The position numbers and the translations under genes were made by a program. From the NCBI RefSeq assembly GCF_035762905.1, contig NZ_DASUCC010000063.1:1-64000 (forward strand): 64,000 nt of DNA, written 5' to 3'. This DNA is from DASYTH01 sp035762905 (GTDB taxonomy: Bacteria; Actinomycetota; Actinomycetes; Mycobacteriales; Pseudonocardiaceae). Below, one piece after another: positions 24,576 through 32,293 of the stretch (the first letter of the stretch is position 1; the number at the start of each line of letters is the position of its first letter). The notes under the pieces were generated by a model, which was given only the letters and a program-made list of their open reading frames with translations, ran no database searches and was not told the origin of the DNA.

Positions 24576-25855
24576 AGCCGCACCGGCCGATCATCGTCCC
24601 AACAGGACAGTGGGAGCAGGCCGGCGGTGGCCCACTCGGCGCCGACGGTGCGCGGCCGGCCGGCCGACACGGCCAGCAGTGGCCACGGGTCGGCGCCGGG
24701 CCGCAGCGGCAACGCATCACCGGCCGGGTCGACCAGGGCCCAGCCGTCCCCGGCGCGGACCGGCGTCACGTCCGCGAGCAGCACCGGCCACCGCTCCAGC
24801 CACGGATCGGTGGCCAGCGCGGCGGCGTAACCGGTGAGTGCCCCGGCCACCGTCGTGCCGGGCGGCGTGCTGGCCAGTTCGGTGCCGGACCGCTCGGCCA
24901 GTACCGCGCGCAGCGGTTGCGCGCCGGGATAGAACGCCAGGGTCGCCGGGGTCACGATGCCGGTCGGCAGCGAGTTGTCCATCGGCCGGCCGGGCGGGGC
25001 GAACGAGAGGACCAGCGCCGGGCGGCCGGTGTTCAGGCCGTGCAGCCAGACCCGGCGGGTGGACAGCCGCTCGTCGATCTGGTCGATGACGCCGAGCACC
25101 ACCCAGTCGTCGGCCACCCGCTCGCCGGACGCCGCCACCTCCGCGGTGTCGGTGGTGTAGCCGAGCCGGGCGCGCACCGTGTCGGCCAGCGGGCCGGGCA
25201 ACTCCCCGAGCCGGGCGTGCGCGGTGACCAGCAGGTGCAGCAGGCCGAGTTCCTCGAGCACCCGGCTCGGCCAGTTCCGCCCGCGGCCGGCCGCCTCACC
25301 GGCCCGGCGCAGGCCGGCGGCCAGGCCCGGGGCCTGGGCATCGACCATCCGGGCGGCCACCGCGGCGAACGTCGCCCAACCGCCACGCTCCAGCGTGCCG
25401 AGCCCGCGCCGCGCCTGGTCGGCCAGCCAGCCGTCCAACTCGGCCACCCCGGCGGCGACCCGGTCCGCCCGGCGCGCCTGCCGGCGCTGCGCAGCGACCT
25501 CGTCCCGCTCGGTCTCCCGGGGCGCGGCGGCCTGGGCGTCCCGCTGGTCCAGCCAGGGACTCACCCAGTCCGGCTCCGGACCCTCCCCCACCGTGCCGGC
25601 GGACCAGAGCAGCAGCAGCCCGAGGACGTGCTTGCACGGAACCTTGCGACTCGGGCAGGAGCACCGGAACGCCGGCCCGGCCAGGTCCACACCCACCTGG
25701 TACGGCGCCTTCCCGCTGCCCTGACACGCACCCCACACGGCGCGCTCGGACGCTCCCAGCCGCGCCCACCGCGCCGGCGACGCCAGCCCACCCGCGGCCC
25801 GCGCCGAGGCCGGATCAGGCGCCAACTCCAGCACCTGCTCCGCCGTCCACCGCAT
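24572..25855 (-). CDS. SWIM zinc-finger protein
   Basis: The 427-residue product has a SWIM motif CxCx(n)CxH near residue 75: FRCSCPSRKVPCKHVLGL. SWIM fingers bind DNA or protein. The rest is helical (RQARRADRVAAGVAELDGWL) with a C-terminal beta-rich domain (WVVLGVIDQIDERLSTRRVW). ATG 25855 gives MRWTAEQVLELAPDP, and the frame remains open much further upstream without coding character. It is the first gene of the SWIM/DUF5691/AAA+/DUF5682/VWA series, all on the minus strand. The function of the system is unknown. Confidence 0.82.
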   Translation of the reverse strand: MRWTAEQVLELAPDPASARAAGGLASPARWARLGASERAVWGACQGSGKAPYQVGVDLAGPAFRCSCPSRKVPCKHVLGLLLLWSAGTVGEGPEPDWVSPWLDQRDAQAAAPRETERDEVAAQRRQARRADRVAAGVAELDGWLADQARRGLGTLERGGWATFAAVAARMVDAQAPGLAAGLRRAGEAAGRGRNWPSRVLEELGLLHLLVTAHARLGELPGPLADTVRARLGYTTDTAEVAASGERVADDWVVLGVIDQIDERLSTRRVWLHGLNTGRPALVLSFAPPGRPMDNSLPTGIVTPATLAFYPGAQPLRAVLAERSGTELASTPPGTTVAGALTGYAAALATDPWLERWPVLLADVTPVRAGDGWALVDPAGDALPLRPGADPWPLLAVSAGRPRTVGAEWATAGLLPLSCWDDDRPVRL

Positions 25856-25956
25856 GCCAACAGAGCATGCCACCCGACCCCGACACCACCCGGAAGGTCT
25901 CCCGTCCGGGTCCCCGGTTCGGTCACGGCGGGCGGAATGCCGGTCCTGCCGCACCT

Positions 25957-26697
25957 TCAGTTGGGGGCGCGGGAATCGATGTAGGTCTGGATGCCGTCGA
26001 GGACGCGTTGGAGGCCGAACTCGATGTCGTCGTGTTGGGAGGGGGAGAAGGCGCCGTCGGCGATGGCGGAGGTGAGGGCGGGGTACCGGGGGGCGTTGTC
26101 GGTGATGAGGCGGATCAGCAGGGTGCCGCGGTCCTGGTCCGGGGTGGGTGGGGCGGTGGCGAACGGGACCATGCTGCGGACGTAGCCGTTGACGATGAGC
26201 ACCGAGCCGAGGAGTTCCTCGCCGGTGAGGCCGGACTCGGCGAGGGCGGCGACGGCGCATTCGAGCCAGGAGATCTGGCGCGGGCCCATCATGCGTTGGA
26301 GGGCTTCGGGCAGGAACCAGGGGTGGCGCAGGAAGCAGTCCATGGTGAGCCGGGCCCAGGCGGCCAGGCGGGGGCGCCAGCCGCCCGGGATGGCGGTGAG
26401 GTCGGGGGGGTCACCCAGCACCGAGTCGACCATGAGGTCGATCAGTTCGGACTTGCCGGGGACGTAGCGGTACAGCGACATCGTGGTGAAGCCGAACTCG
26501 CTGGCCACGCGTTGCATCGAGACCGCGGCCATGCCTTCGGTGTCGGCGAGGTCGATGGCGGCCTGCACGATGCGGTCCACCGACATGCCCGGCTTGGGGC
26601 CGCGGGTCGGGCGGTCCGGGTGGCCCCAGAGCACCTCGACGCTGCGGGCCAGGGTTTCCGCGGCCTCGTCCTTCTTCCCCGGCATCTCGGCTCCCAT
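25957..26697 (-). CDS. TetR-family repressor (TetR C-terminal class 1)
   Basis: The 246-residue product has the HTH ADTEGMAAVSMQRVASEFGF then TTMSLYRYVPGKSELIDLM, and a C-terminal ligand domain resembling the TetR class-1 type. ATG 26697 has GGAGG 6 nt upstream. It is divergent from the DHA2 exporter gene, and two operator-like palindromes lie over the exporter promoter, so it very likely represses the exporter and is relieved by a drug-like ligand. Codon use is GC-rich but with an unusual excess of G-ending codons compared with its neighbours. Confidence 0.88.
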   Translation of the reverse strand: MGAEMPGKKDEAAETLARSVEVLWGHPDRPTRGPKPGMSVDRIVQAAIDLADTEGMAAVSMQRVASEFGFTTMSLYRYVPGKSELIDLMVDSVLGDPPDLTAIPGGWRPRLAAWARLTMDCFLRHPWFLPEALQRMMGPRQISWLECAVAALAESGLTGEELLGSVLIVNGYVRSMVPFATAPPTPDQDRGTLLIRLITDNAPRYPALTSAIADGAFSPSQHDDIEFGLQRVLDGIQTYIDSRAPN

Positions 26698-26731
26698 CGC
26701 TGACCTCCAGAGGTTAGTGGCGCGCCGCGCG

Positions 26732-26788
26732 TTGACACCTGGCGACCGATCTGTGTATAAGATACACCATTGTGTGTATGACATAAAC
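26732..26788 (+). promoter_or_regulatory. Exporter promoter overlapped by two TetR operator-like palindromes
   Basis: TTGACA (26732-26737) and TATAAG (26756-26761) are 18 bp apart, a near-consensus promoter. The -10 lies inside GTGTAT-AAG-ATACAC (26753-26767), a perfect palindrome. A related imperfect site, GTGTAT-GAC-ATAAAC (26774-26788), follows 21 bp downstream, two helical turns away. Binding of the divergent TetR protein would block the polymerase. Confidence 0.75.
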
Positions 26789-26806
26789 AGTAGAGGGGAT
26801 ACACAG

Positions 26807-28339
26807 ATGGAGACCATGGTCCTGGCCGGGCGCCGGGAGTGGATCGGGCTGGCCGCGCTGATGCTGCCGTTGCTGCTGGTCTCGATGGACGTCTCGGTGC
26901 TGTTCTTCGCGGTGCCGTTCATCAACGCCGACCTCGAACCCACCAGCACCCAGCAGCTGTGGATCTTCGACATCTACGGCTTCGTGCTCGCCGGGCTGCT
27001 GATCACCATGGGCTCGCTCGGCGACCGGATCGGCCGGCGGCGCCTGCTCATGCTCGGCGCCGCGGCGTTCGGGCTGGCCTCGGTGCTCGCCGCCTACGCG
27101 GCAAGCGCCGAACTGCTGATCGCCGCTCGCGCCCTGCTCGGCATCGGCGGCGCCACCCTGATGCCGTCCACGATCGCGTTGATCCGCAACATGTTCCACG
27201 ACGAGAAGCAGCGCGCCATCGCGATCTCGATCTGGACCGCCGGGCTGACCTTCGGCGTCTCGCTCGGCCCGATCCTGTCCGGCGTGCTGCTCGAGCACTA
27301 CTGGTGGGGCTCGGTGTTCCTGATCAACCTGCCGGCCATGGCGCTGCTCCTGCTCACCGCGCCGGTGCTGATCCCCGAGTTCCGCAACCCCGAACCCGGC
27401 CGGTTCGACCTGGTCAGCTCGGCGCTGTCGATGGCCGCCGTGCTCCCGGTGATCTACGCGATCAAGGACATCGCGGCGGACGGGATCGGACCGGCCAACC
27501 TCGCCCTCATCGTCGCCGGCTGCCTGGTCGGAGCCGTGTTCCTGCGCCGCCAGCACACCCGGCCCGACCCGATGATCGACCTCACCCTGTTCCGCAGGCG
27601 CAAGTTCAGCGGCGCGATGGTCCTGAACGTGGTGTCCGTGTTCGTCCTGATCGGGTTCGCCATCTTCACCACCCAGTACCTGCAGTCGGTGCTCGGCATG
27701 CGCCCGCTCGAGGCCGCGCTGTGGAGCCTGGTCGCCGCGATCGGGGTCGGCCTCGCCGCGCCCGTCGTCGCCGGGCTCGGCCACCGCGGGGTGAACCGCG
27801 CCCACCTCGTCGGCGCGTCGTTCACCGTCTCCGCCGCCGGCCTGGTCGTGCTCACCACGACCGAGGCCGAGTCGAGTGTCTGGCCGGTGCTCATCGGCGC
27901 CGCGCTGATGTCCGGCGGACTGGTTGCCGGCATGTCCCAGATCGCCGAGCTGATCATGGGCGACACCCCGCCGGAGCGCGCCGGCTCGGTGGGTGCCGTA
28001 CTGGAGACCGCCTCGGAGTTCGGTGGAGCGCTGGGCATCGCGGTGCTCGGCAGCATCGGCACCGCGGTCTACCGCACGGAGGTCGCCGAGCACCTGCCGG
28101 CCGGGCTGCCCGCCGGGGCGGCCGCGGTGGCCAGGGAGACCCTTGGCGGTGCGGTGATGCTGGCCGGCGAGTTGCCCGCCGGGACCGGCGGTGCGCTGAC
28201 CGCGGCCGCCCGGGCGGCGTTCCTGGACGGAATGCACCTCGCCGCCGTCATCGCGGCCGCGATCCTGGTCGTCACCGCCGCCGGCACCGTGGTCGCCGCG
28301 CGCAAGTTCGACCGGAAGGTTGACAACACAGTTCGGTAG
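26807..28339 (+). CDS. DHA2-family MFS multidrug exporter (14 TM)
   Basis: The 510-residue product has about 14 hydrophobic segments, the MFS loop motif GDRIGRRRLLMLG between helices 2 and 3, and the drug-antiporter motif C-like segment in helix 5 (FGVSLGPILSGVLLEHYWW). The length fits the 14-TM drug:proton antiporter group. ATG 26807 has GAGGGG 8 nt upstream. The divergent TetR gene and palindromic operators point to inducible efflux of an unknown compound. It ends with a short polar tail. Confidence 0.88.
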   Translation: METMVLAGRREWIGLAALMLPLLLVSMDVSVLFFAVPFINADLEPTSTQQLWIFDIYGFVLAGLLITMGSLGDRIGRRRLLMLGAAAFGLASVLAAYAASAELLIAARALLGIGGATLMPSTIALIRNMFHDEKQRAIAISIWTAGLTFGVSLGPILSGVLLEHYWWGSVFLINLPAMALLLLTAPVLIPEFRNPEPGRFDLVSSALSMAAVLPVIYAIKDIAADGIGPANLALIVAGCLVGAVFLRRQHTRPDPMIDLTLFRRRKFSGAMVLNVVSVFVLIGFAIFTTQYLQSVLGMRPLEAALWSLVAAIGVGLAAPVVAGLGHRGVNRAHLVGASFTVSAAGLVVLTTTEAESSVWPVLIGAALMSGGLVAGMSQIAELIMGDTPPERAGSVGAVLETASEFGGALGIAVLGSIGTAVYRTEVAEHLPAGLPAGAAAVARETLGGAVMLAGELPAGTGGALTAAARAAFLDGMHLAAVIAAAILVVTAAGTVVAARKFDRKVDNTVR

Positions 28340-28348
28340 GGCGGTGTA

Positions 28349-29527
28349 TCATCGAGACGGTTCCGTGCTCCCGGTGACCCCCAGGCCGGTCGAGCGCGGA
28401 ACCCCTTTTTGTGTGCCCCCCAGCGCGTCGGACAGCGCCACCAGCTCGCGGACATCCGCGTCAAGGCCCTCCCCCCTCGGCACGGCCACCGGAATCGCCC
28501 GGGTCGGCGCCGGCACCCCGGCCGCGTGGGCGGCGAGGGCACCCCGCAGCCGACGTGCGAGCGGAAGCTCCCCGAACGGCGCGAGATAGGGGCTGACCCG
28601 GACCAGCCCGTCCCGGCACTCGATCACCCGGCGGTAGTAGCGGCGGTGCACACCGGCCAGCCCGAAGGTGTCCCGCCACCGGCTGATCGGCATCCGGTTG
28701 AGCGTGTCCTCCGGGAACTCCCGGTGCAGCAAGGTCCACAGTGGACAGAGTCGCCGGTACAGCGCCCGGTGTTGCCACCAGATCCGCAGTGCCGCCAGGC
28801 GCATGCCGACCGCCGGATAGGCCATGCCGGCCAGGAAGAGCACCAGACCGCAGAGCACGGCCAGGATCCCGACCATGACGAGGGTTCTCGGCATCGTGCC
28901 GCCGGTCCAGCGCACCAGGTTGGCGGCGATGAAGATGGCGAGCGCGACGACGACCCCGGCCAGACCGACCGAGGTCAGCGCCAGACCCCGGCGCAGCCTC
29001 GGGTCGGCGCCGACGGCGTAGCGCCGGGTCCACAGCAGCGCGGCGGAGAACGCGTAGAGCAGGTAGCCGTTCACGGTCAGGTAGAGCAGCGCGATCGCGG
29101 GCACGCCGACCGGCCCGGCGCCGTCGGCGGACGGCAGTACGGCGGCCGCGTCCCGCAGGCCGGCCGGGATCAGCGCGGCGGCCACCGTCATGAGCACCGC
29201 GGCGGCGGCGAGCGGGACGGCCTGCCGAATCGCCTGCCGGCGGGCGACCGGCGCGTCCAGCGCCGAGCACAGGTAGAACGCGATCAGGCAGTACCCGCCG
29301 AGGATCTGGACCAGATGCTGAGCCAGCCGGGTCTCGATGGGGTCAAGGCCGATCGCCGCAATCCCGCCGGCAACGGCCCGGCCGAGCGTGAAGGACGCGG
29401 CCCAGCACGCGATCATCACCGTGATCGCCCGCAGCGGCAGGTTGTGCGGCGCCCGCGCGAGGCGGCCCAGCATCAGCACCAGGAGCGTGTAGGTCGCGGC
29501 GCCGTGCAGCACATGCAACGTGGTCAC
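28349..29527 (-). CDS. DUF6545 (MAB_1171c-like) membrane protein
   Basis: The 392-residue product has about seven transmembrane segments in residues 1-245 (for example AITVMIACWAASFTLG, LVMVGILAVLCGLVLFLAGM) and a cytoplasmic C-terminal domain with LYRRLCPLWTLLHREFP and YYRRVIECRDGLVRVSPYL, hallmarks of the MAB_1171c/DUF6545 family. Its biochemical function is unknown, although the family is annotated as a putative transporter. GTG 29527 starts 10 bp after the ImmA/IrrE stop and is the last gene of a three-gene unit. Confidence 0.8.
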   Translation of the reverse strand: MTTLHVLHGAATYTLLVLMLGRLARAPHNLPLRAITVMIACWAASFTLGRAVAGGIAAIGLDPIETRLAQHLVQILGGYCLIAFYLCSALDAPVARRQAIRQAVPLAAAAVLMTVAAALIPAGLRDAAAVLPSADGAGPVGVPAIALLYLTVNGYLLYAFSAALLWTRRYAVGADPRLRRGLALTSVGLAGVVVALAIFIAANLVRWTGGTMPRTLVMVGILAVLCGLVLFLAGMAYPAVGMRLAALRIWWQHRALYRRLCPLWTLLHREFPEDTLNRMPISRWRDTFGLAGVHRRYYRRVIECRDGLVRVSPYLAPFGELPLARRLRGALAAHAAGVPAPTRAIPVAVPRGEGLDADVRELVALSDALGGTQKGVPRSTGLGVTGSTEPSR

Positions 29528-29536
29528 AACGGCACC

Positions 29537-30076
29537 TCACAGCCAGCCCATCCGGCCGCCGAGCACGGTGCCCAGCCGGCGCGCGGTCGGGTCCTGGGAC
29601 ACCGGCGGGGCGACCCGGTCGAGTACCGAGGCCCACTGCAGGATGATCGTGGCCACGGTTTCGGCCTCGCGTTCCTGCTCGGTGGCGTAGGAGGTGCGAT
29701 GCAGGGCCCGGCGCACCGCATCGGGGTCGAGGTCGGGGTAGCGATCGCGTAAGTCGTCCGGGTCGATCGACGGACAGCGCGGCTCGACATCGATGTCGGC
29801 GCGGTGCCCGGCCAGGATGTGGCCCAGCTCGTGCAGCACGATGTGGCCCTGATGGGTCTTGGTGGTCTGCTGCTGGTAGACGATGTAGTCGGCGGCGTCG
29901 GTGGTGATCCACACCCCGAACGGTCCGGGCACCGGGATCGGATGCGGCACGAGCCGGATCGGCCGGCCCCGGTCCTCTCCCACCCGGCGGCACAGTTCGA
30001 CGACGTCGAGCGGCGGGCGGATGTCCAGCTGGTTGAGCAGCCGCCGGCACCGCCTGCGCAGGTCGCGTTCCCTCAC
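29537..30076 (-). CDS. ImmA/IrrE family metallo-endopeptidase
   Basis: The 179-residue product contains the zinc-protease motif HELGH (QGHIVLHELGHILAGH) and a downstream Glu (YATEQEREAETVAT) that fits the third zinc ligand. Members cleave a partner repressor of the XRE class to switch transcription. Here the immediate upstream gene is an XRE regulator and overlaps this start by 4 bp (GTGA), so that regulator is the likely substrate. This is inferred from family behaviour, not shown. Confidence 0.85.
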   Translation of the reverse strand: MRERDLRRRCRRLLNQLDIRPPLDVVELCRRVGEDRGRPIRLVPHPIPVPGPFGVWITTDAADYIVYQQQTTKTHQGHIVLHELGHILAGHRADIDVEPRCPSIDPDDLRDRYPDLDPDAVRRALHRTSYATEQEREAETVATIILQWASVLDRVAPPVSQDPTARRLGTVLGGRMGWL

Positions 30077-30540
30077 CGGTCTTCCCTCGAACCGTCGCCG
30101 CGTTCCGCCTTCTCCTCGCGGTAGACGACGTTGAGCAGGTCCATCACCAGCCGGCGCCGGCGCGGCGACAGCTCACCGGCGCGCATGGCCATGATCTGGA
30201 CATCGCTGCTGCCGGCGATCTCGTTCAGCCGCAGCTGCTCCGAGCGGAGTCGTTCGAGCTGCTGGTTGACCCGGTCGGTCACCTCGTCGTCGAAGAAGTA
30301 GCTGACCGGTACGCCGAAGAACCCGGCAAGCGCCTGCAGGTGCTTGAAGGTCGGATTGTCCTTTTTGGATTTCCGGAGCTGCCAGATGTAGCTCTGCGAG
30401 ATCTTGACCTCGCCCCCGGCGGTGATCGCCGCGGCCACCTGCTCGTTGCTGTACTCCAGCCCATTCCTCGGCGTGTACCGGGCAAACAGATGGTTGAGCT
30501 TGTCGGCCAGGGTCTGGCCGTTGGTTGTGTTATCAACCAT
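30073..30540 (-). CDS. EspR-like XRE transcriptional regulator
   Basis: The 155-residue product has a HTH starting LADKLNHLFARYTPRNGLEY and SYIWQLRKSKKDNPTFKHLQ with ALAGFFGVPVSYFF, followed by a coiled helical region (VNQQLERLRSEQLRLNEIAG). This arrangement resembles mycobacterial EspR, a nucleoid-associated regulator of ESX-1 loci, and XRE regulators paired with ImmA/IrrE proteases. The last codons overlap the protease start. An AT-rich gap of 90 bp separates it from the divergent DUF4873 gene and probably holds both promoters. Confidence 0.8.
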   Translation of the reverse strand: MVDNTTNGQTLADKLNHLFARYTPRNGLEYSNEQVAAAITAGGEVKISQSYIWQLRKSKKDNPTFKHLQALAGFFGVPVSYFFDDEVTDRVNQQLERLRSEQLRLNEIAGSSDVQIMAMRAGELSPRRRRLVMDLLNVVYREEKAERGDGSREDR

Positions 30541-30630
30541 TGCGGCAGCTTAGGACTCCGCTCCGTGGCCGTTCAACTACCGAACCGTCCAAATCAGGTG
30601 ATACTTGCGGTAACAGGTAATCTCTGCATC

Positions 30631-30951
30631 ATGAGCGAGCACGACGAGGAGGGCTACGCCGGCCCGGCCACGCTGACCGTCGAGAACGCCGAGCTTGCCG
30701 TGACCGTGGTGCTGCGCGGGCAGTTCGAGCCGATCGACGGGTTCTACCACTGGTACGGCCGGATCGACCCGAACGACGAGCTGACCGCCGTGCTCGGCGG
30801 ACGCGCCGCCCGGGCCGTGCTGGACACCGGCGCGGGCACGGCGCGCGGCCTGGTGTCCGAACCGGACCCATGGGGCCGCTACCGGATCACCGGGACCAGC
30901 CGCCCGCCGTTCGCCGTGGCCACCTCGCTCGCCGACCTGGACCGGGTCTGA
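30631..30951 (+). CDS. DUF4873 domain protein
   Basis: The 106-residue product has the short DUF4873 pattern: EEGYAGPATLTVENAELAV, VLRGQFEPIDGFYHWYGRI, then WGRYRITGTSRPPF. DUF4873 occurs alone or fused to flavin monooxygenases in actinobacteria, and its role is unknown. The TGA stop shares its last base with the ATG of the next gene (TGATG), so both proteins are probably co-translated. ATG 30631 is used; a CAGG at 30614-30617 lies about 13 nt upstream. Confidence 0.8.
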   Translation: MSEHDEEGYAGPATLTVENAELAVTVVLRGQFEPIDGFYHWYGRIDPNDELTAVLGGRAARAVLDTGAGTARGLVSEPDPWGRYRITGTSRPPFAVATSLADLDRV

Positions 30952-32114
30952 TGCCGGACCGCGACTACGACCTGGTTCTGTTCGGTGCCAGCGGGTTCAC
31001 CGGCGCGCTGACCGCCGAGTATCTGGCCGGGCACGTGCCGGCCGGCTGCCGGTGGGCGCTGGCCGGCCGCAACCGGACCAAGCTGGCGGCGCTGCGCGAG
31101 CGGCTGGCCGCGACCAACCCGGCGGTGCGTGATTTGCCCCTGCTGCACGCCGACGTCACCGACCACGCGTCGGTGCGCGCGGTGGCCGCCGCGACCCGGG
31201 TGGTGCTCACCACGGTCGGTCCCTACGCGCTCTACGGCGAGCCGCTGGTGGCCGCGTGCGCCGAGCACGGCACCGACTACCTGGACCTGACCGGCGAGCC
31301 GGAGTTCGTCGACCGGATGTACCTGCGGCACCACGCGCGGGCGAAGCAGACCGGCGCCCGGCTGGTGCACGCCTGCGGGTTCGACTCGATCCCGCACGAC
31401 CTCGGCGCGTACTTCACCGTGCAGCAACTGCCGGAGGGCGTGCCGGTCACGGTGGAGGGCCACGTGCGCGGCAGCGGCACGATCTCCGGCGGCACCTTCC
31501 ACTCCGCACTGGTCGTGGCCAGCCGCGGCCGGGAGACGCTGCGCGCCGCCCGGGACCGGCGGGCCGCCGACCCCGGCCCGGCGGACCGGCGGATCGCCAC
31601 CCCGACCGGCCGGCCGCACCGGGCCGGCGGCCGCTGGTCGGTGCCGCTCGGCACCATCGACCCGCAGATCATCGGCCGGTCCGCGGCCGCGCTGCCGCGC
31701 TACGGTCCGGACTTCACCTACCGGCACTTCGCCTCGGTCAAGCGCCTGACCACGGTCGTCGCGGCCGGCATCGGGATCAGCGCGCTGCTGTTGCTCGCGC
31801 AGATCGCACCGGCCCGCGACTGGCTGCTCGGCCGGCGCAAGCCGGGCGAGGGACCCAGTCCGCAGAAGCGGGCCCGATCCTGGTTCACCGTGCGGTTCTC
31901 CGGCACCGGCGGCGGCCGGCGGGTGATCACCGAGGTGTCCGGCGGCGACCCCGGCTACACCGAGACCGCCAAGATGCTCGCCGAGTCCGCGCTGTGCCTG
32001 GCCTACGACGAGCTGCCGGCCACCGCCGGGCAGGTGACCACGGCACAGGCCATGGGCAACGCGCTGATCGACCGGCTGCGCGCCGCCGGCCTGACCTTCA
32101 AAGTTATAGCTTGA
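30951..32114 (+). CDS. Saccharopine dehydrogenase-like / trans-acting enoyl reductase family protein
   Basis: The 387-residue product starts with an NAD(P)-binding Rossmann motif (LVLFGASGFTGALTAEYL) and contains YALYGEPLVAACAEHGTDY, DLTGEPEFVDRM and HACGFDSIPHDLGAY, which mark the saccharopine-dehydrogenase-like family that includes mycobacterial trans-acting enoyl reductase. That enzyme acts with polyketide synthases in lipid assembly, but no PKS is in this window. One hydrophobic segment near residue 265 (VVAAGIGISALLLLAQIAP) may anchor it to the membrane. Translation is coupled to DUF4873. The substrate is unknown. Confidence 0.82.
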   Translation: MPDRDYDLVLFGASGFTGALTAEYLAGHVPAGCRWALAGRNRTKLAALRERLAATNPAVRDLPLLHADVTDHASVRAVAAATRVVLTTVGPYALYGEPLVAACAEHGTDYLDLTGEPEFVDRMYLRHHARAKQTGARLVHACGFDSIPHDLGAYFTVQQLPEGVPVTVEGHVRGSGTISGGTFHSALVVASRGRETLRAARDRRAADPGPADRRIATPTGRPHRAGGRWSVPLGTIDPQIIGRSAAALPRYGPDFTYRHFASVKRLTTVVAAGIGISALLLLAQIAPARDWLLGRRKPGEGPSPQKRARSWFTVRFSGTGGGRRVITEVSGGDPGYTETAKMLAESALCLAYDELPATAGQVTTAQAMGNALIDRLRAAGLTFKVIA

Positions 32115-32115
32115 T

Positions 32116-32154
32116 CCGCCTCGCTAGTCCGCCTCGCTAGTCCGCCTCGCTAGT
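32116..32154 (+). repeat. 13-bp tandem repeat, three copies
   Basis: CCGCCTCGCTAGT occurs three times in perfect tandem right after the stop codon of the enoyl-reductase-like gene, followed by a diverged fourth start (CCGCCTCTCCGG) that leads into the interspersed repeat. Copy number may vary. Confidence 0.75.
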
Positions 32155-32260
32155 CCGCCTCTCCGGGATTAACTGCTGTTGGTGCGTTCCAGCCGGTGGT
32201 GCGGTTGGCGGAGTGATGGTGGCTGGGTTGCGTCACGGTGCCCCTGAGGTATCTGTTGGT
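32153..32260 (+). repeat. Interspersed intergenic repeat, copy 2
   Basis: It contains CCGCCTCTCCGGGATTAAC and GGTGGCTGGGTTGCG with a CCCCTGAGGT stretch, in the same order as the copy at 22996-23107. The two copies lie in convergent and same-strand gaps respectively, so the element is not tied to one neighbouring gene. No ORF is present. Confidence 0.55.
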
Positions 32261-32293
32261 GGGGCGAGACTTTTTCTCAATGAGTGTCGGGGG

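Noticed and set aside
28320..28352. TTGACA and TATCAT near the MFS stop codon as a promoter
   Set aside because: The spacing of 21 bp is too long, and the next plus-strand gene is about 2.3 kb away.
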